Source: Holothuria scabra (taxonomy: Eukaryota > Echinodermata > Holothuroidea > Aspidochirotida > Holothuriidae). Taken from it: DNA of 64,000 nucleotides. Positions 1-12,541 of the stretch are shown here, piece by piece. The stretch spans positions 44,545,082 through 44,609,081 of the forward strand of contig CM074193.1 in assembly GCA_037179385.1 (NCBI GenBank), given 5' to 3'. The position numbers and the translations under genes were made by a program. A model generated the notes under the pieces. The model saw nothing but the letters and a program-made list of their open reading frames with translations, was not told where the DNA came from and did not search any database. Numbering within the stretch: the first letter of the stretch is position 1; every line of letters begins with the position of its first letter.

Positions 1-1964
1 CGTATTTGGCTCTAGAGCAGGACAGATGGAAAACTTTTTGGCACCTGAACACCCTCCTGTCCATCCGTTGAATTAATTTGTCTATTGAAAACGTTACAGC
101 ATATTATTAACCTTTGCCCGAATATTTGACCATTTCGGGCAAATTTTTGCAAGACTAAAGTGTTAAGTTGGGATGATGAAAACCTTTTTTTTCACATTCT
201 ACCCAATTGTGTCGCAGATCTTTTTATTTGCCATGGAAATTGTACTTTAAATATAGCGTCTTCTGCTTTTCCGCAAAGATCTGAAGCTATTAAAATAATC
301 GGCCATTTCGGGTATTGTGTTACACAAGATTTAAAAAAAATATCTCAAGAATATTTTTTATTTTTAAGCCACAGACTTCCCAAATGTGTTGCGATTTTTT
401 TTTATCTCTTAACCTTTCGTAACTATGTTACCCTTACTATGATACTTTTCCATTTTCGGACAAATGCTCGAAAGAATTTAGATATTCGACAATTTTGGGC
501 ACTGTGTTGTGATTATCTGTAAAATAACGGTCAAAGCTTTTTGAGCTAATAGACCCAAATATTCTACCCACCACACCAAGTACGATTTTGGAACGATTTT
601 GTGCATCCCAAGGAATTGAAAAAATCCCTGCATGAGGTAGAAACATGCCAGATGCTAGGAGCACACTTAAACCCACACCAAGGTAACCCGACGAGTAAGA
701 AGTCAAGAGATTCTGAAGATAGGAAGCTTGTCACAGTATATACCCGAATTTATTCCGAAATTCAGAGTGGGCACAATTGCAGAATACCCTGCAACTGTTT
801 GAAGGGCGAAAATAAATTCTCTTACAGCTTATCGTTCATGTAGGGTTCCTGGGGCGAAGCCCCCAGAAGCTTTGCAACTTTTGCACTTTGAAAAGTAATA
901 TCTGAGCCAGAGAATAGCCGAAATGTAATAAAAGCAACTTAAATTTGTTTAATTACTTTTGAAAAATTATTTTGCGACATTCAGTTATTGGGGAGCATGT
1001 CCCCCAAAAAAATCTCATAAAAAAATTATTGGGGGTCATGCCCCCCACCCCCACCCCTCTTTAGAAGAGTGAAAGCTGAAAAATCACTCCAAAAGAGCGG
1101 AAATTTTAAATGACATTTCCACCGGTGGCTTTTTTGTGGGATCCGATTTTTCAAATTTTTCCGGACGCTCCGAGCCAACTAATGATGGCGCTCCGTTTAG
1201 ATAGTCTTTTCGGGCCGAATTACATTTTTCGGGCTAAAATCTTCTGTCTCCCTTAAATAAAAGGCTCCCGCATATTAGATGTTGAAAGCACAGATAGAAA
1301 CACTTGACAATGCATAATAATGGTGTATATTAAGCGTATTGTATAAGTGGGACCAACCTCTCAAAGCGATTCACAATCTTTACCCCTGATCATTGTTGAC
1401 TTATCAAACCAGGGAATTGTCAGGGAGTTATCCCTGACAACTGCCTGGTCAAACCCACCCTGTCTGCCTGTAATAAAGGGCACATCCCCAGCAGCCTATG
1501 GTCCTGCATCAATGACTTCTTTCTTGTCAACTAAGAGACTTCCTATAGGATCAACCTTAATCCGAATTTGGAATGACTATAGGCCTATGGTCTTCAAAGG
1601 AAGTCCGATTCTTTTTTCTTATAGAAAAATAAATCCGATTGGAACCCGAAGTCGAGATTCTGTATTGTGAGTAGGGAATCACCTTCTTGGAAGAAGTAGA
1701 CTTCACCCCTAATTCCAAAAGGTCATCCTTTTTTACCTTTTGGTTTGTAATTCTGGCACAAAGGTAACGTATGAAATAACACCTAAACATCTCTGACCCA
1801 CGACACCCGAGCTCTAATTCTATCCCCGACATATCCCCATTTTGAAAGAAACTTAAAAACTTATTCACTCTTTAACGTCTTGGGAAATATTAGGCGACTG
1901 GTACCAAGCGTCTACCATTGAAGAGTCCAGAACTACTGGAGTGCGGTTAACAAAGACTTTCTAA
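1..1964. other. Left edge, unassigned repeat-like DNA
   Basis: No gene recognised. The sequence has small hairpin motifs (tggggcgaagccccc near 850, gggggtcatgcccccc near 1024) of a kind that recurs at about 7140, 17480 and 18855, which suggests decayed transposon material. Open frames at 160-522 and 1347-1670 resemble no family I know. Confidence 0.5.
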
Positions 1965-2325
1965 ACATGGACAAGGATCAGGTGACCTAAACGGTCGCTA
2001 CTAGTACCAAGAAAAAAAAAGACGAATCAAGGTGGCCCCATGAAACTTTAACTTGCTTGATTTGATGATGACTCTATTACCGTACATTTCAAACAAAATT
2101 TATACCTGGAGGGGTAAAATTTTATTCATTCAATCCGTGTACTGATTTTCACCTAACCTTGCATTATTTCGAAAAGAAATCAAGTTTCCTGCAAAAGCCG
2201 TCGATTTTGACTTCATGAGCAAGTCCAAACTTTCACACACAAAACCCTAGCAGGCAGGTATATAATTGCTAAGCCTGTTTACTCAAACGTATGCATAGCG
2301 ACAATCTACGCATAGCCTGTGGATT
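1965..2325 (+). repeat. Diverged copy of the 46.9-kb hAT-type MITE
   Basis: Shares a series of blocks in the same order with 46866-47256: catggaca, a gatttgatgaygactct block, tttcacacacaaaacc against tttcacacaaaacc, and acaat-tacg near the right end. Its termini are decayed and no target duplication can be seen, so boundaries are approximate. Confidence 0.6.
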
Positions 2326-2327
2326 TA

Positions 2328-2700
2328 AAAGAAGGGTTTAAGGTCATATCAAGTTTCGAAATGTTAAAGAGGTAGTAACTTTAAGCACTTTGGTGAAATT
2401 TGCATTGAGTTCGGTGGGTGGTTCTCAAGATATGAACAAAGACAGTTGTCACATTTTCAACAGCAAGTGGACTTGTAACAAGCACTTATGACATCATATC
2501 ACTACATTAATGAACGGTCTTTTGTTTTTCTTGAAAACTTACAGTCTATTTTCTCCTCAGCAGTCCCGTGTCATCAAAATTCGATTGCATAAGTGGTATG
2601 AGAAGTTTCCAAACTTTGCAATCCTCATGGGAGATACTAATCCTATTAACATCAAGGTCAACACTTAACAGTCTGTAAGAAACAAAGGAAACAAATGGTT
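2328..2700 (+). repeat. Interspersed repeat family R1, copy A, left part
   Basis: Aligns closely with 26813-27180: aaaagaagggtttaaggtca opening, gcattttggtgaaa, tgtcacattttcaacar, tcttttgtttwtctt, ttttctcctca, tgattgcataagtggyatga. The family's right part resumes at about 3565 after roughly 860 bases of unrelated DNA, so this copy is interrupted. Confidence 0.8.
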
Positions 2701-2707
2701 GGGGGCA

Positions 2708-3092
2708 CCAGCGACGATTTTTTTCTTTTCTTTTTTTTAAGTCCCCTCGACTCTCTGGCGAAGAGCCAAGGGGCGAAAACCAAACTTTTACTCCCGGAGG
2801 AGTTCTGCTCCCTTGAGGAGCTAAACGTCCCAAATGGACAAGTACGCCCTCTAAAGGGCAAACATGTGTGGTCCTGCTCCAGACTGGCTGAATAGAACAA
2901 AAGCCACCAGCGACTTTTTTCTAAATGTTTCCCTCGACCCTCTGGCGAAGAGCCAAGGGGCGAAAACCAAACTTTTACTCCCGGCGGAGTTCTGCTCCCT
3001 TAAGGAGCTAAACGTCCCAAATGCACAAGTACGCCCTCTAAAGGGCAAACATGTGGTCCTGCTCTAGACTGGCTGAATAGAACAAAAGCCAC
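2708..3092 (+). repeat. Two-unit tandem repeat, about 190-bp units
   Basis: Units 2708-2905 and 2906-3092 share accagcgac, ctggcgaagagccaaggggc, gaaaaccaaacttttactcc, gttctgctccctt, gtacgccctctaaagggcaa and gactggctgaatagaacaaa. A third unit starts at 3093 but stops after about 14 bases. The open frames on both strands here are products of the repeat. Confidence 0.9.
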
Positions 3093-3397
3093 ACCAGCGA
3101 CGATTTACGGTGGTAAGTAAACAGTGAAGTGTGTAGTCCAAAGTAACAAACTCAATCGTGAACTTTGTATTTCTTCTCCTTTGATTACGTAGTAGTAAAA
3201 ACTTTTTTTTCTATAACCGCCATTGCTCTTTAAGTAATTTCGTCCAGATTTTTACTGCTTCTACCGTTAGCCTTCTATTTACCAAATGCAACCTTATTCA
3301 ACCATGAGACCTTGTCATTAACCACTTATATTACATTAAAAATCTGTAAAACTTAACTGATCTTTAACTAATCATCTGATTGGTCAATTACATTTTA

Positions 3398-3563
3398 CCC
3401 AACTGTTGAGTACTCTAAAACTTGCCCAACATCTGGACTTTACCCAACCTTAATTTGCCCAACAATATTGGTACAGTTGTTTACCCATTTGTTGGGAAAT
3501 AATTTTCCCATGTTGGGCATTTTTAATTTTGCCCAACGCTTTTACCCAACAGTTTTAGAGTGT
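3398..3563. repeat. Small inverted-repeat unit rich in GCCCAAC motifs
   Basis: Begins near actctaaaac and ends near gttttagagt, an inverted pair. Between them are many copies of gcccaac/acccaac and their complement gttggg. It looks like a short MITE-like repeat with a simple internal satellite. No target duplication was confirmed. Confidence 0.55.
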
Positions 3564-3564
3564 T

Positions 3565-3730
3565 GTTAACGTGAGGAAGTGATATAATCTCTGCTGCCCT
3601 CGAACTCACTTTGGAATACAAATCTAATAACTTAATTCGCTTGCATCGCGAGAAGTACTGAAGTACATGTCCGGTTTAAATGGAAATTTCACCACACAGA
3701 GTAGATTCGTTCTTCTTTCACATGTAAAGA
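3565..3730 (+). repeat. Repeat family R1, copy A, right part
   Basis: Matches 27190-27345: gtgaagaagtgat-aaa, ctctgctgccctc-aactcac, acaaatct, acatgtccg, aatggaa-ttt-accaca, ttctttcacat. It continues the copy that breaks off near 2700. Confidence 0.78.
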
Positions 3731-3732
3731 TT

Positions 3733-3760
3733 ATTATTATTATTATTATTATTTTTTTTT
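3733..3760. repeat. ATT trinucleotide microsatellite with T tract
   Basis: Eight or so ATT units followed by a run of T, directly after copy A of family R1. Confidence 0.9.
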
Positions 3761-4089
3761 TGCTGATAAAATGACTCCCACATACAGTGAAAGTATATTT
3801 GATACTTAAATGATATCAAAATTTCTTTTCGGTTCAGTTTTATCGACTTTCTTTCGGTCTCATTTAAGAAAAAATAACAATTATTTTATTCAAAAAATGA
3901 CTCATGATTAGAAACAATTACTTAATATTTAGGCCTCCATTGAGAATTTTTAAAAGAGACGTGGTTATAAATATTGTACACAAAGATATAAATTGATTCA
4001 TTATACAACTATACAGGGCCCGAGGAGTGTCGACAAGAAACTCAAACAGGGTTGGCGCCCGAGTTGGGGGGGGGGGGGTGAGGGGGCAG

Positions 4090-5215
4090 CCGGTTTCGTC
4101 GGGGAGGCCTAAAAATAAAAAAAAATAATTATAAAAACCTACAAGGGCTTAAGTTACTGGATGGGCAATCTCGATCATACTTTTTGCTTCGTAATGCTAT
4201 TTCAATACATATCGGATAGGAATCGATTTTCAATCACTTTTTTGTAGCTCTGTTGCACATAATTCCATGTTCCTTTTCCTATCTCTTGCCGCCGGGGAAG
4301 AACTGCAATTTTTTTCGGGGAGGCCTAAAATGAAAAACGTAAAGGACTGAAGTTACTGGATGGATGATCATAAACTGTTTTTTTTTCTTCTTCTTTATGA
4401 ACTTTTTTTCTTTTGTAACTCTCTTTTAATGCGTATCTGCCATGTTTTCAGCTGCGCATAATGATAAACAGTAGTTTGAGCATGTCTCCCCACAGTCTGA
4501 CTGAAAATTCATTCGAATTTACTTTGAAACATGACATATTTTCAAATAAGTTGGAAGTAAAATCATTGTCTGGAGTACACGAGCAGTCACGTAGAAAATT
4601 TCATCTATTCAGTAGACCTTGCAATTTAATACAACGAATTAGATCTTAATAGAGTCAAAAACATTAGTATGTTTTCAATTCCGTTGCATAGTTCCCCTGA
4701 AAAGAGGCAAGACCTAATTGTAGTAGTATATGTTTAATCTGGTAATTTTCTGATGACTTAGCAAGTTGTTTTTTCTATTTAAGTGAAATTTTCATTTCAA
4801 AGGAAAGCTCAAAATAACGACCGCTCCATTACTAGTTACAGGTCTGGGAAATGTCATTTACGGCTGTCTGAAGGGACAGATTTTTATCAATTTTCTGTAA
4901 ACTCCGCGCAAACTGATGGTGGCGCTTCGCTTGGAAAGTGTTTTGGTCGAACAGATTACTGAACAGAACAATGCATGGCTGCAAATTATTCTTCGTTTTG
5001 GGGCAGTATTATAAAGTGAAAATTTTATTTGCGAAAGAAAGCTCAAAATAATGGCTGCTTTATTTCTAGTTGCTAGTCCGGGAATGATGTAATTTCCTGC
5101 CTGTCTCGGGGTTCTCAATTTTTAAAAGTTTCTGTGCGCACCACTTAGATAGAATTTCGAGCAGGATTAAACTGTTCGGTCAAACAATAGAATTCTGCTC
5201 CCTCATAAAATGAAA
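4090..5215. repeat. Cluster of diverged internal direct repeats
   Basis: A cggggaggcctaaaa block followed by gttactggatgg occurs at about 4097-4165 and again at 4315-4365. A second pair sits at 4795-4850 and 5035-5090 (aaagctcaaaataa, ctagtt, gggaatg or gggaaatg). The rest of the stretch is unassigned; no gene is supported. Confidence 0.6.
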
Positions 5216-5583
5216 TGCTCCCGTACGGCTAGGTCAATATATAAAATATAAAACTTCAAACATATGGGACACCAAACTTTTTCCGCGGAAAAATTTTCCA
5301 ATATGACCGGAGGGCCTTAATCTGCATGGTGATATTCGGTAAACCCCAACAAAACTGCAGATCAGCCGTACCTGATTTTTATGATAAGAAGGTAAGACTC
5401 TTCCATAAAACCTCAAAATCTGTCATAAAATTACATCTTTCTCCAGTATGAGATTCAGATTGTTATAAGTGACGAAATTTTCCAATGTCAATGGATATTC
5501 CGTACAACAAAGAACCAAAAGCCAACTATGTTGATCACCCAGACATTCTACCTAATCTTGCTCTTGGAAGGAATATCACTTAA

Positions 5584-6142
5584 AGTGCACCTAAAGTAAA
5601 AAATTTCAAAAATATATATTAAAGACAATGAAAAATACATTTAAACAGTCCAACTCCCATCTTCGTATGACATTCCTGAGCTGAGATATTAAATGTTAAA
5701 GTTTATTCACTCAAATCAAAATGGTACATTGCGCAATAATTTGTGATGTCAATCTTGTACTACTCAAATTACAACCTTTGAATTTCTTTGTTTTTCCGAA
5801 CGTTACTACACCTTGTACCGAGGTGTGATAGCACTCTTTATCTTATGAGGTGATGTAATTAATTAAACCTTTTTTGTGCAACATGCTGTGCAAGCAAACA
5901 GAAAGTGTTCAAGGTCATAAAAACATTTTTAATTTTAAAGGAAAACAAAACATGTTATGTGAGTTGTACAACAAGAAAGTCACAAATTATTGCGCAATAG
6001 ACCAATTTGTTTTAAGTGAATAAACTTTAAAATTTTATATCTCAGCTCAGGAATGTCATATGAAGATGGGAGTTGGACTGTTAGAATTCCTTTTTCATTC
6101 TCTTAAATACATATTTTTGAATTTTTTGACTTGAGGTACACT
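5584..6142. mobile_element. TTAA-flanked inverted-repeat element with arms of about 200 bp
   Basis: The left arm (from 5584, agtgcacct) and right arm (ending aggtacact at 6142) are reverse complements over about 200 bases, e.g. cagtccaactcccatcttc, gacattcctgagctgagata and ttgcgcaataatttgtga. TTAA lies at both edges (5580-5583 and 6143-6146), as expected of a TTAA target duplication. Termini start with AG. No coding capacity. A single-arm relative lies at about 51880-52040. Confidence 0.85.
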
Positions 6143-8330
6143 TTAATAAAAAAAAACCCAATATTTTCAGTATAATCTTACCGAAAAACCAAATGTTCTA
6201 TCATTAAATTCCAAACTTTCTCTAATAAAATAAGCTCTTAATTTTCAAATCTTCTTTCAAAAAAGGGAAAAATTTTCCAGGTTAACTTATAGTCTCGTCT
6301 TGAAGCCTTAGTATGCACGTAGGCCTAGTACGATTAAATATGTAACCCCAAAAGAATTTCAGCTGTCGCCTATGTAAAGGTTTGATTTTGCCCATGTGAA
6401 GGACAGATTCTTTACTAAACACCCCAATATTTTAATGGTCTTTACAACAGCCAAATTTCCTTTCAAATTTTTTTTCTTCAAAATTAACTCCACGTTTTTA
6501 AGTATTTGTTAAAAAAGAAAACCACAAATTTCGGGGCGCCTACGCTCGCCACAAATTCTGCCGAGTCAAGTCCCACCTCATCTAAGTCATTGCCTTTGTC
6601 GGGACCTTGAAAAGCTGCCCCCCCCCCTGTCGGGCAAATCCTGGCTCCACCCCTGAACTTAAAGTGTTCTGCTATGAACCGACATGCTTCGAAATAACTA
6701 AAGATTACTATGAAAACGGAAGGCACATACAAATATAAAAATGTCAATGATATTTAGTTAATGATTTTCTTTTTTTCACCTAGTTCATACATCCACTATC
6801 CCTTAACTTATTTAGAAGAATTAGCTTAAACTCATAGTTCTCTTCCTTTTGGGCTCTTCAAAATATAATTTAGGGCTTCAGTATTGCAAATTCCAGCTAA
6901 ACCAATCCTTGACCATTTGTGAATGACACAATTGAGAGGGAAAATATGGCCACACGATTCATAATGCCAACCATAAAAAGGACCACCTACTATATACAGT
7001 GACGGCACAAGGATTTCAAAAGTGGGGGAAATGGAGGGCATGAGAAATTGTTGCGGGGACAAACAACAATTACGCGCAAAGCGCCATTCTACGCTGGTGG
7101 GGACCAGGCGCCCGCCTTGGGGACCTTGTGAGGTCCAGGGGCAAAGCCCCGGTTGAGGTCCAGAGAGGCGAAGCTCCCGAAAGCTCCACTGGATTATGCA
7201 TATCTCTGAATCAAAAATTAAGTCTCAGGATACTAGGTATATTCTGGCTCATAATCAATCACACCATGCGATGATTTCAAATGATTTTGATGAATTGGTC
7301 TATGATCCTGTTGTCGCCATATATGTATATACATGTGATAGTGATTGTGCCAAATGTCCTTGAAGTGAAGTTTTACACGTATGCCTAATATAGAACCTGT
7401 TCTAGTTAAAGTGTACCCAGTCACAGTTTCTAAGACTTGCTTTAACTTGACAGGTGCGGTTCTGAAGTCAGGAATAGCGAATGCATGCAACTAAATCAAA
7501 AGTCTGTGCGTGAGGACTGTACAGAATGTAGCATTTTTTGTCTCAGGCAAGTGGCCGGACCATTGGGAAATAACTTACCGACTTTTTACTGACTTTTGTA
7601 AGGACAGAAAGGGAATCGTTATCAAAATAATATTACAAACTTGTTTTATACACTTTTGAAGTCTAATTCTAAAAGCGGGTTATTCTGAGAACGACCCACG
7701 TTTACCATCATTTAAATAATTGTAATAAAGATAATTATCCCAGCTGGAGTACTAGTTGATTCCAGTTTGTGCAAACCAGCAAGATTTGGGACAAGATCCA
7801 AAAGGGATTTCAAAATCGTTGGGTCGTCGAAGAATATACATTTCAAATGGTACGTGTTTCAATTTCATCCGGCCTTTCAACCATGTAAATGGTCTGAAGG
7901 CCGTGAGGTTGGTCAAGCGTTGTCCTTCAGTGGACGGCTTATTCGGGAAACAGCCTGAAGTTTGGTTCATCTTCATCTTCATTGGGAATACGTTGCAGAC
8001 TCCCAAAGGGCACACGCGCGCAACGGAATAAGGGAGAGAGACGCCAGGCGGCACCTGAAGGTGTCCAGGGTCTGCAAACGTTCCACCGAACGGCCGTTTA
8101 CCAGGGTCGGGGGCTTAGAAAAAGTACACTTCATAGCTAATAATTGTGCCATCTTCACGAGCTCGGCGAGTTCTGATAATTACAGAGGGTTGTTTGATCG
8201 GTCTGTCTCCCCCAACTGCAGATTACGTGTCGGTCGGTGTCCTGCGCTGCTGACAACGTCTGACGTCAAACTAATTGTCCTGTTGTTTGGGCGTGCTATG
8301 ATACACAAAGTCGACTTTAACCTTTGCATA
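6143..8330. other. Unassigned, with gravel of GC-rich repeat motifs
   Basis: Contains a segment at 6520-6660 with a run of c and a caggat-tggctccacc-like block, and a segment at 7000-7190 with gacggcacaaggattt, ggtccaggggcaaagccccg and gaggcgaagctcc. Both look like decayed repeats. The two overlapping open frames at 7752-8054 match no protein family I know. Confidence 0.45.
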
Positions 8331-8334
8331 ACAC

Positions 8335-8880
8335 TTGTACTCAGCAGACTAGAATTCAAGTACACATCATTACACAGTGATACGGAAGCCGAGAACGGCG
8401 CGGTAGGGAGAAAATGCAAATCGTTTTCTCTGTAACAGAAGTCCATCAAAAAGAAGAGGGCGTACTTCATGAATGTCTTGTTACAGCATGTAATGTACTG
8501 CAAACATCCTCGATATTAATGGACGAGTCTGAATGCTATTAGAAGACAGAGTCGTTTAAACAAGAACAGTGCATTCGTACCAGTTATTGTCAGCAACAAC
8601 ATGACAATAAAGGAGTGAGTGTTTTGTTAATGGTAACTTAATACAAGGAAACAACACAATTTCCATCTTATTTGTCTTCAAAGTATTTTTCATTACATTT
8701 TATGAATTTACTATTGCATATTCAAGGTAAACCAAGCAGTTATTTCTCGTAAATTTCACATTTGAAGAGAAAAAACATTGTCACATGACTCCCAACAGCC
8801 AATCATGAAACTGGACAGTCTACTACACTTCTTACATTTGGGATGAGTGCTCCTGCACTTTAAAGTACTGCCCTGCTAGG
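8335..8880 (+). repeat. Left arm of a 2.7-kb imperfect inverted repeat
   Basis: Two blocks: 8368-8600 (gatacggaagccgaga, gcgcggtagggagaaaa, agaagagggcgtacttca) and 8680-8880 (ttcaaggtaaaccaagcagt, cattgtcacatga, gccaatcatgaaac, ggacagtctactacac). Both recur as reverse complement in the right arm at 10395-11085 and in the expected mirrored order. Confidence 0.85.
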
Positions 8881-9121
8881 TTTCTAAAATCCAAAACTAC
8901 AAGGCTCGTATCCAGGAGGGAACTGTGGGGAGGGGTGGTGGTAAATAAGAGCGGGAGCAAAGACTGAATGAAATGGGAAGAGAAAGGGATGTAAGAGGAA
9001 AGAAGAAAATTACGAAGAGGCGATGAGGAAAGCAGAACAAGGAAAATAGGAAGAAAAAAGACAAATAAAAGGATAAAGCCGTGGCCACACTACAACGAAT
9101 TCGGATCTGATTACGATCCGA

Positions 9122-9142
9122 TTTTTTTTTTTTTTTTTTTTT
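9122..9142. repeat. Poly(T) tract
   Basis: An uninterrupted run of T inside the loop of the 8.3-11.1 kb inverted repeat. Confidence 0.95.
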
Positions 9143-10109
9143 GCTTTTAGTAAATATCTTCTCAATCTCTGATCGGAAAGAACTTCAATTTGAGAAATTG
9201 TGAATTATATGATTTGTAACAGAGGACTGCGAAAACGAAATGCTAACTAATTAATTTGTGACTTTACACCGACAGAAATCTTTTATAGGAAATCCCTGGT
9301 CTGATAAAAGCTGTTTGTCGATGCACTCTAAAACACATTGGTTAGGTTTAACCAATAAATATAGTTTTCACAGATTAACCTACCTTTATCCGGTTAAATA
9401 ACCAGGAAATACGGGTCAAAATCAACATTTCATTCTTAAAGTCGATGAATTATTTTGAATGTGGCCCAATATTAAAATTTTATAATAAATTTTATAGTAA
9501 ATTTTAACCAGGCTTCCTCGGTTATTTTAACCAGGAAATGGTTGGTTACATTTTTTTCTTTCTTATTCCCCTAACCTTTCTTATTCTGTTTCCTTGCTTG
9601 TTTTCCTTTTTTTTTCTTCTTCGAGGTGTGGGGGACTTTTAAAGAAAATATTCATACCACAGTAACACATTGCATTGTGGGGAATCTGTGATGTCATACC
9701 GGCAGATTAATTGAGCATCACTTGTATTTTATGTCATGTTCATACATGTAAAGAAATATGCAGACACTTCTTCAGCTTTTAGAGCTGCAACCTTTGTGCT
9801 CACAACATGTTCAGGTCAACCTCAAAGGAACAATATTTAATGTTCCACTGGTGTGAAGTTTCGAGGTCAAATTAGTTACTCCAAGTTAAATAACACCAAA
9901 AGATTTTAGAAGAAATCTGCCGGTATTACATAATATTTTGCAACCTTGCAGCAAGTAGGAGTCTGTTTTGACAAAAAATAACCTGTCTTCAAACAGAATT
10001 ATCTCGAGTTATGAACAAGCTATGATGTGGCCGGGTGTGAAGGGAGTGCGATAGAAAACATTCCCATTTATTTGAGACCTTATGAAATTGACGCCAGGAT
10101 ATTCCTTTC

Positions 10110-10275
10110 ACGACACACCAACACGAATGTGTTTAATAGTGTCAGTCATAGTGTCGATAAAAAGTTCAAAAGTTAAAATTTATTCTTCAGTATGGTTCGA
10201 GTTCAGTTTGGTTTCCCTTTAGTCGCCTCTTAAGCGGGGAATATCGTGGTCATATTCTACAACCCCCAGGTCATA
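10110..10275 (+). mobile_element. SINE-like unit, family S1, copy a
   Basis: Carries a Pol III B-box-like ggttcgagttc (10194-10204), followed 19 bases later by agtcgcctcttaagcgggga and catattctacaacccc. The opening acacaccaacacgaatgtgt is shared with copy c at 59739 and, more weakly, copy b at 51413. No clear A box. Confidence 0.6.
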
Positions 10276-10394
10276 CGGCAAGCAGTAAGTCTCGCTAGGG
10301 CTCTTCTTAAGTGATTAAACTATACCTCCTTTTTTAAGGAATGGACTGTCATTAGCATGATGGCTCTCGAAAAATGAATACCGTTCTCGAACAG

Positions 10395-11085
10395 AAAAGC
10401 TAGCTTAAAGGGCGGGAGCAGTCACCCCAACTTGAAGCAGTGTAGTAGACTGTCCAGTTTCATTATTGGCTGTTGAGGGTCATGTGACAACATTTTTGCT
10501 CCTCAAATGTGAAATTTACTGGAAGTTACTGCTTGGTTTACCTTCAGTCATATGTTATATTGAAGTTATAAAATATTATGAAAGATTCTTTGAACAGAAG
10601 TGAGACGAGAATTGTGGTATTTAGCTGTTGCTTCAAAATAAGTTTGGGGGAGTGCTCTTGACCTTTGAGACGGATTTCGGAATACATTGCTCGTTTTCGT
10701 TAGCTGGAAAAGCCTTTTTTATAATTCTTCGAGTCCCGTGCTCTTTGCACTAAATACATAAAAACTTTTTTCCCTGTATTTGTCATGATTTTCTTGTTTG
10801 CTCTCTAAACGGTAGAATAAACGGAACCAATAACATTATTCTTGTCTGAAAGACTCTGTTTTCTTGTAGCATTGAGACTAGTCCATTTATTTTGAGGATA
10901 CTCAAGACTTATTATGCTATAACAAAACGATCTTGAAGTACGCCCTCTTCTATTTTGTTGGAATTCATGGTACAGAGAAATCGATTTGCGTTTTCTCCCT
11001 ACCGCGCCGCTCTCGGCTTCCGTACAGTGACGTACTGTATGTGCAGAGTACATGTGTTATTTCTGTACAGTAAGTACCTTACTGT
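10395..11085 (-). repeat. Right arm of the 2.7-kb imperfect inverted repeat
   Basis: Reverse complement of the left arm. Inner block 10400-10560 (gtgtagtagactgtcc, gtcatgtgacaa, actgcttggtttacctt) and outer block 10815-11040 (tgaagtacgccctcttct, ttttctccctaccgcgccgc, tcggcttccgta). Arms differ at many sites and by small gaps, so the structure is old. Confidence 0.85.
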
Positions 11086-11567
11086 AACGTTAGCACTCGG
11101 AAGTCTTTCACAGGTAATATTGAGCTGTGGTAGTGAGTCACTCCCAATAATCAGCTTGCGGACGGAGGATAACGGTGAGAAAAATAAATAGAACTTATTG
11201 GTGTTTGCGTTTGCGGGGAGTATACCTTCTGTTCCAGCTACCTTACTTTTTTAATTGTCAGTCTATCGTGTAACAACTAACATAATCTTGCCTAACATAA
11301 AGTTACTCGTTAGTGTTACACTGTAGCCTGTAGGCTAGCCTGCAGTAGGCTAGTTGTAACAGATGACCATCTGCTGACGTTAATGTTTGTTTGGCATAAC
11401 GAGTGACTTCAGCGTCGTCAGCCTGAGCTAGCTTAGGCCTAATCAGAATAGGTTAGGAATAGGAATAACGTTAGTAACCGGCATTAGCCTTAGGCGTGTG
11501 ACTGTTATTCACATGTTATTCACCTGTGTGCCACCTGACTAAGCAGGTGGCTGACACTTGACAGGGA

Positions 11568-11575
11568 AGGGAGTC
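11568..11575 (+). repeat. 8-bp target-site duplication, left
   Basis: agggagtc, identical to 12542-12549, immediately outside the foldback element. Confidence 0.93.
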
Positions 11576-12541
11576 CACAGGTCGTCCTAGCGTTATATAG
11601 TATATATAGTATACATATATAAAAAGGAAAAGGTAAGACACACCGCCTAACACCAACACAGTGCTTCGCACAAAACTGTTCATGATTTCTCCCCTCATAC
11701 TACATTTACCCCTTCAGATCTCTCGAGAACCTTCCCATCATCTTCTTCTAAAGAAACACAACAAACTTTAAGATGTCTTAAACAAAAAACCTCACATCAA
11801 ATGCAAAAAATCTTCTCCTCCGATTCAATGCTAACGACGGACTAGATCACTCTTCGCCAATTCATGACGTCATATTACGTAATGGGAATTGCCCTGTACG
11901 AAGCCGGTTCTCCCATCGTTGAGCCAGTGCATGTAAATGCTGAGAACGCCTGTTGTATGCATGCTGTACGTGAAGTTCGCACGTATGCCACATGCAAGTT
12001 TTTTTTCATAGCACAGCTAGGGGAATTCTACGGTGCAGTACATACCTGTACGTGTTGCATGTACTTGCGGCAGGGCACACGTTTTGGTATGCTGGGTTTT
12101 CTGATCCGAACGTTTTCCATTTCTTGTTCAGGTTCCACGTGCAAAAAAAAAAAATTACAGTCTGGTCGTTGACAGATTTTAAAGCAGTTCGAACTATCCA
12201 TTGGGAGAACCGGATTCGTAGAGGGCAATTCCCATTACGTAATGTGACGTCATGAATTGCAGAAGAGTGATCTAGTCCGTCGTTAGCAATGAATCGGAGG
12301 AGAAGATTTTTTGCATTGGATGCGAGGTTTTTTGTTTAAGACAACTTAAAGTTTGTTGTGTTTCTTTAGAAGAAGATGATGGGAAGGTTCTCGAGAGATC
12401 TGATGGGGTAAATGTAGTATGAGGTGAGAAATCATGAACAGTTTTGTGCGAAGCACTGTGTTGGTGTTAGGCAGTGTGTCTTACCTTTTCCTTTTTATAT
12501 ATATATACTATATATACTATATAACGCTAGGACGACCTGTG
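11576..12541. mobile_element. hAT-type foldback element, 340-bp arms
   Basis: Left arm 11576-11915 and right arm 12202-12541 are near-perfect reverse complements of equal length, starting cacaggtcgtcctagcg. The 286-base loop has no transposase. An exact 8-bp direct repeat (agggagtc) lies on both sides, which together with CA...TG ends fits the hAT superfamily. The arms differ at only scattered sites, so insertion or arm homogenisation is recent compared with neighbouring repeats. Confidence 0.92.

Larger units (their letters stand above)
8881..10394. other. Loop of the 8.3-11.1 kb inverted repeat
   Basis: Includes a purine-rich stretch (8915-9075), the poly(T) tract, an AT-rich segment with ttaaccagg motifs (9330-9560) and a SINE-like unit (10110-10275). 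No transposase-like reading frame. Confidence 0.6.

Noticed and set aside
1347..1670. Open frame of 107 residues near the left edge
   Set aside because: No homology recognised, low complexity of evidence, and surrounded by repeat-like DNA.
7752..8435. Overlapping open frames on both strands as a small gene
   Set aside because: No recognisable domain or splice pattern; part of the region is one arm of a repeat.
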